Origin: Methanobrevibacter sp. | Lineage (GTDB): Archaea; Methanobacteriota; Methanobacteria; Methanobacteriales; Methanobacteriaceae | Length of the DNA stretch: 6,583 nucleotides | Reading direction: 5' to 3' | NCBI GenBank assembly: GCA_009776495.1 | Contig: WRNS01000007.1 | Span: 1-6,583 of the forward strand | Shown here: in pieces, positions 6,009-6,583 of the stretch | How positions within the stretch are numbered: the first letter of the stretch is position 1 | How the letters are laid out: the number at the start of each line of letters is the position of its first letter | Notes under the pieces: model-generated | What the model was told of the DNA's origin: nothing | The model's database searches: none | Seen by the model: only the letters and a program-made list of their open reading frames with translations | Made by a program: the position numbers and the translations under genes

Positions 6009-6013
6009 CCTCC
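6009..6013 (-). promoter_or_regulatory. Ribosome-binding site that fixes the TTG start of the InlB-repeat gene
   Basis: The minus strand reads GGAGG here, 8 nt before TTG at 6000. The same bases overlap the in-frame ATG at 6015-6013, so that ATG would lie on the ribosome site. No comparable site precedes the other two upstream ATGs. Confidence 0.75.
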
Positions 6014-6040
6014 ATTATACTTTTTATGATTTTTTCCATT

Positions 6041-6049
6041 AATATATAA
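6041..6049 (-). promoter_or_regulatory. TATA box of the InlB-repeat gene
   Basis: TTATATATT on the minus strand is centred about 45 nt before the TTG start. A start site 24-27 nt downstream gives a leader of about 20 nt that includes GGAGG. The spacing supports both the promoter and the TTG start, and leaves two of the three upstream ATGs outside the transcript. Confidence 0.55.
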
Positions 6050-6240
6050 GTTATTAACATTAAAGGAAAAAAATAAATATAAAAATTTTTTAAGTATAAA
6101 AACTTCTTATATATGAAAATTTTTATTATATAATTTCTATTATATAAAAGACCAACTATATTATTGTATTGAAATCAATTATATTTAAACATATTCCATA
6201 AAAAGTATATCAAAAAAAATTAAAATCATGAAAAAAATTA

Positions 6241-6376
6241 TAAAAAATTTTAAAAATAAATATTAAAATTTCATAAAATAAAATAAAAAAAAAATTAAAA
6301 ACAAATATTAAAAACATAAAATAAAAAAAATTAAAAAATTTTAAAAATAAATATTAAAATCATAAAATAAAAAAAA
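6241..6376. repeat. About 45-nt A/T tandem repeat, three imperfect copies
   Basis: The element CATAAAATA recurs at 6272, 6315 and 6361, giving a period of about 43-46 nt. A 29-nt block at 6241-6269 is repeated without change at 6332-6360, and the middle copy is degraded. The array ends exactly at the stop codon of the right-edge iron-sulfur gene. On the minus strand it is T-rich and lies between that gene and the InlB-repeat promoter, so it may act as a terminator region. Outside it, 6061-6240 is A/T-rich with no gene. Confidence 0.7.
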
Positions 6377-6583
6377 TTAATCCTCACTTTTAAAGGTTTT
6401 TATAGCTTCTTCTAAATTAAAAACTATTTCATTATCATTTTTTAAATCTTGTAGCTCTTCAATTGAGAAAAGTTTTAATGCATTATCTTTACATGCTTCA
6501 ACACATGCTGGAATGATTCTATCAGACTCTAAGCAAAGCGTACATTTTTCAGCAGAATTTTCACCTTTATCAAAAGCTATCAA
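6377..6583 (-). CDS. C-terminal part of a HycB/CooF-like 4Fe-4S protein (partial, runs off right edge)
   Basis: Sixty-eight residues are visible, ending at TAA 6379-6377. The frame is open to the window edge, and the TTG at the edge is probably an internal Leu codon, so the true start lies outside. The motif C-x2-C, then RIIPACVEACKDNALKLF with C-x3-C, is the end of the iron-sulfur electron-transfer family (HycB, CooF, HydN, DmsB-like), where KCTLC...PACVxxCPxxAL binds [4Fe-4S] clusters together with cysteines upstream. A Lys stands where Pro usually follows the last cysteine. The tail after residue 40 is acidic (EELQDLKNDNE). In methanogens such subunits pass electrons to hydrogenases, formate dehydrogenase or CO dehydrogenase. 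Which partner applies cannot be seen. Confidence 0.8.
   Translation of the reverse strand: MIAFDKGENSAEKCTLCLESDRIIPACVEACKDNALKLFSIEELQDLKNDNEIVFNLEEAIKTFKSED

Noticed and set aside
6001..6060. N-terminal extension MLITYILMEKIIKSIMEDVN of the InlB-repeat protein
   Set aside because: This stretch holds the likely TATA box and the GGAGG site, and it would bury the signal peptide behind 20 extra residues.

Overview
The window looks like a piece of a very AT-rich methanogenic archaeon, most likely Methanobrevibacter or a close relative in Methanobacteriales. Supporting this are long intergenic stretches of little but A and T, two tRNA genes with no encoded CCA end, TATA-type rather than -35/-10 promoter candidates, Shine-Dalgarno sites of the AGGAGGTGATC type, TTG starts, and small cysteine-rich ferredoxins. 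The genus is inferred from style and gene content, not from a marker gene.

Layout, left to right. Positions 1-57 (minus) hold the start of a probable membrane protein that runs off the left edge. After an AT-rich divergent spacer comes a plus-strand gene (348-1109) for a DUF2314 domain fused to C-terminal ankyrin repeats. Two minus-strand tRNA genes follow, Thr(GGT) at 1276-1348 and Leu(TAA) at 1447-1529. A tiny 58-residue 2[4Fe-4S] ferredoxin sits alone at 1909-2085. A two-gene unit follows: a membrane-anchored, probably extracytoplasmic protein (2279-3079) and a multi-spanning Wzy-like oligosaccharide repeat-unit polymerase (3122-4573). The ogt gene, for DNA O6-alkylguanine repair (4657-5133), is next on the same strand. 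Converging on it is a secreted InlB B-repeat protein (5323-6000, minus), whose best start is a TTG rather than an upstream ATG. The right edge holds the C-terminal part of a HycB/CooF-like iron-sulfur protein (6377-6583, minus).

The genes do not form one pathway. The clearest functional pair is 2279-3079 with 3122-4573, read as part of surface polysaccharide assembly. The secreted InlB-repeat protein is another cell-surface component. The two ferredoxin-type proteins belong to electron transfer, ogt to DNA repair, and the DUF2314-ankyrin gene looks like an accessory gene next to a tRNA pair.

No strong case for a wholly new multi-gene system was found. The most interesting leads are the DUF2314-ankyrin fusion with an internal 24-bp duplication, the anchored protein paired with the polymerase, the Lys/Glu/Asn repeat linker inside that polymerase, and the A/T-only tandem repeats at gene ends.
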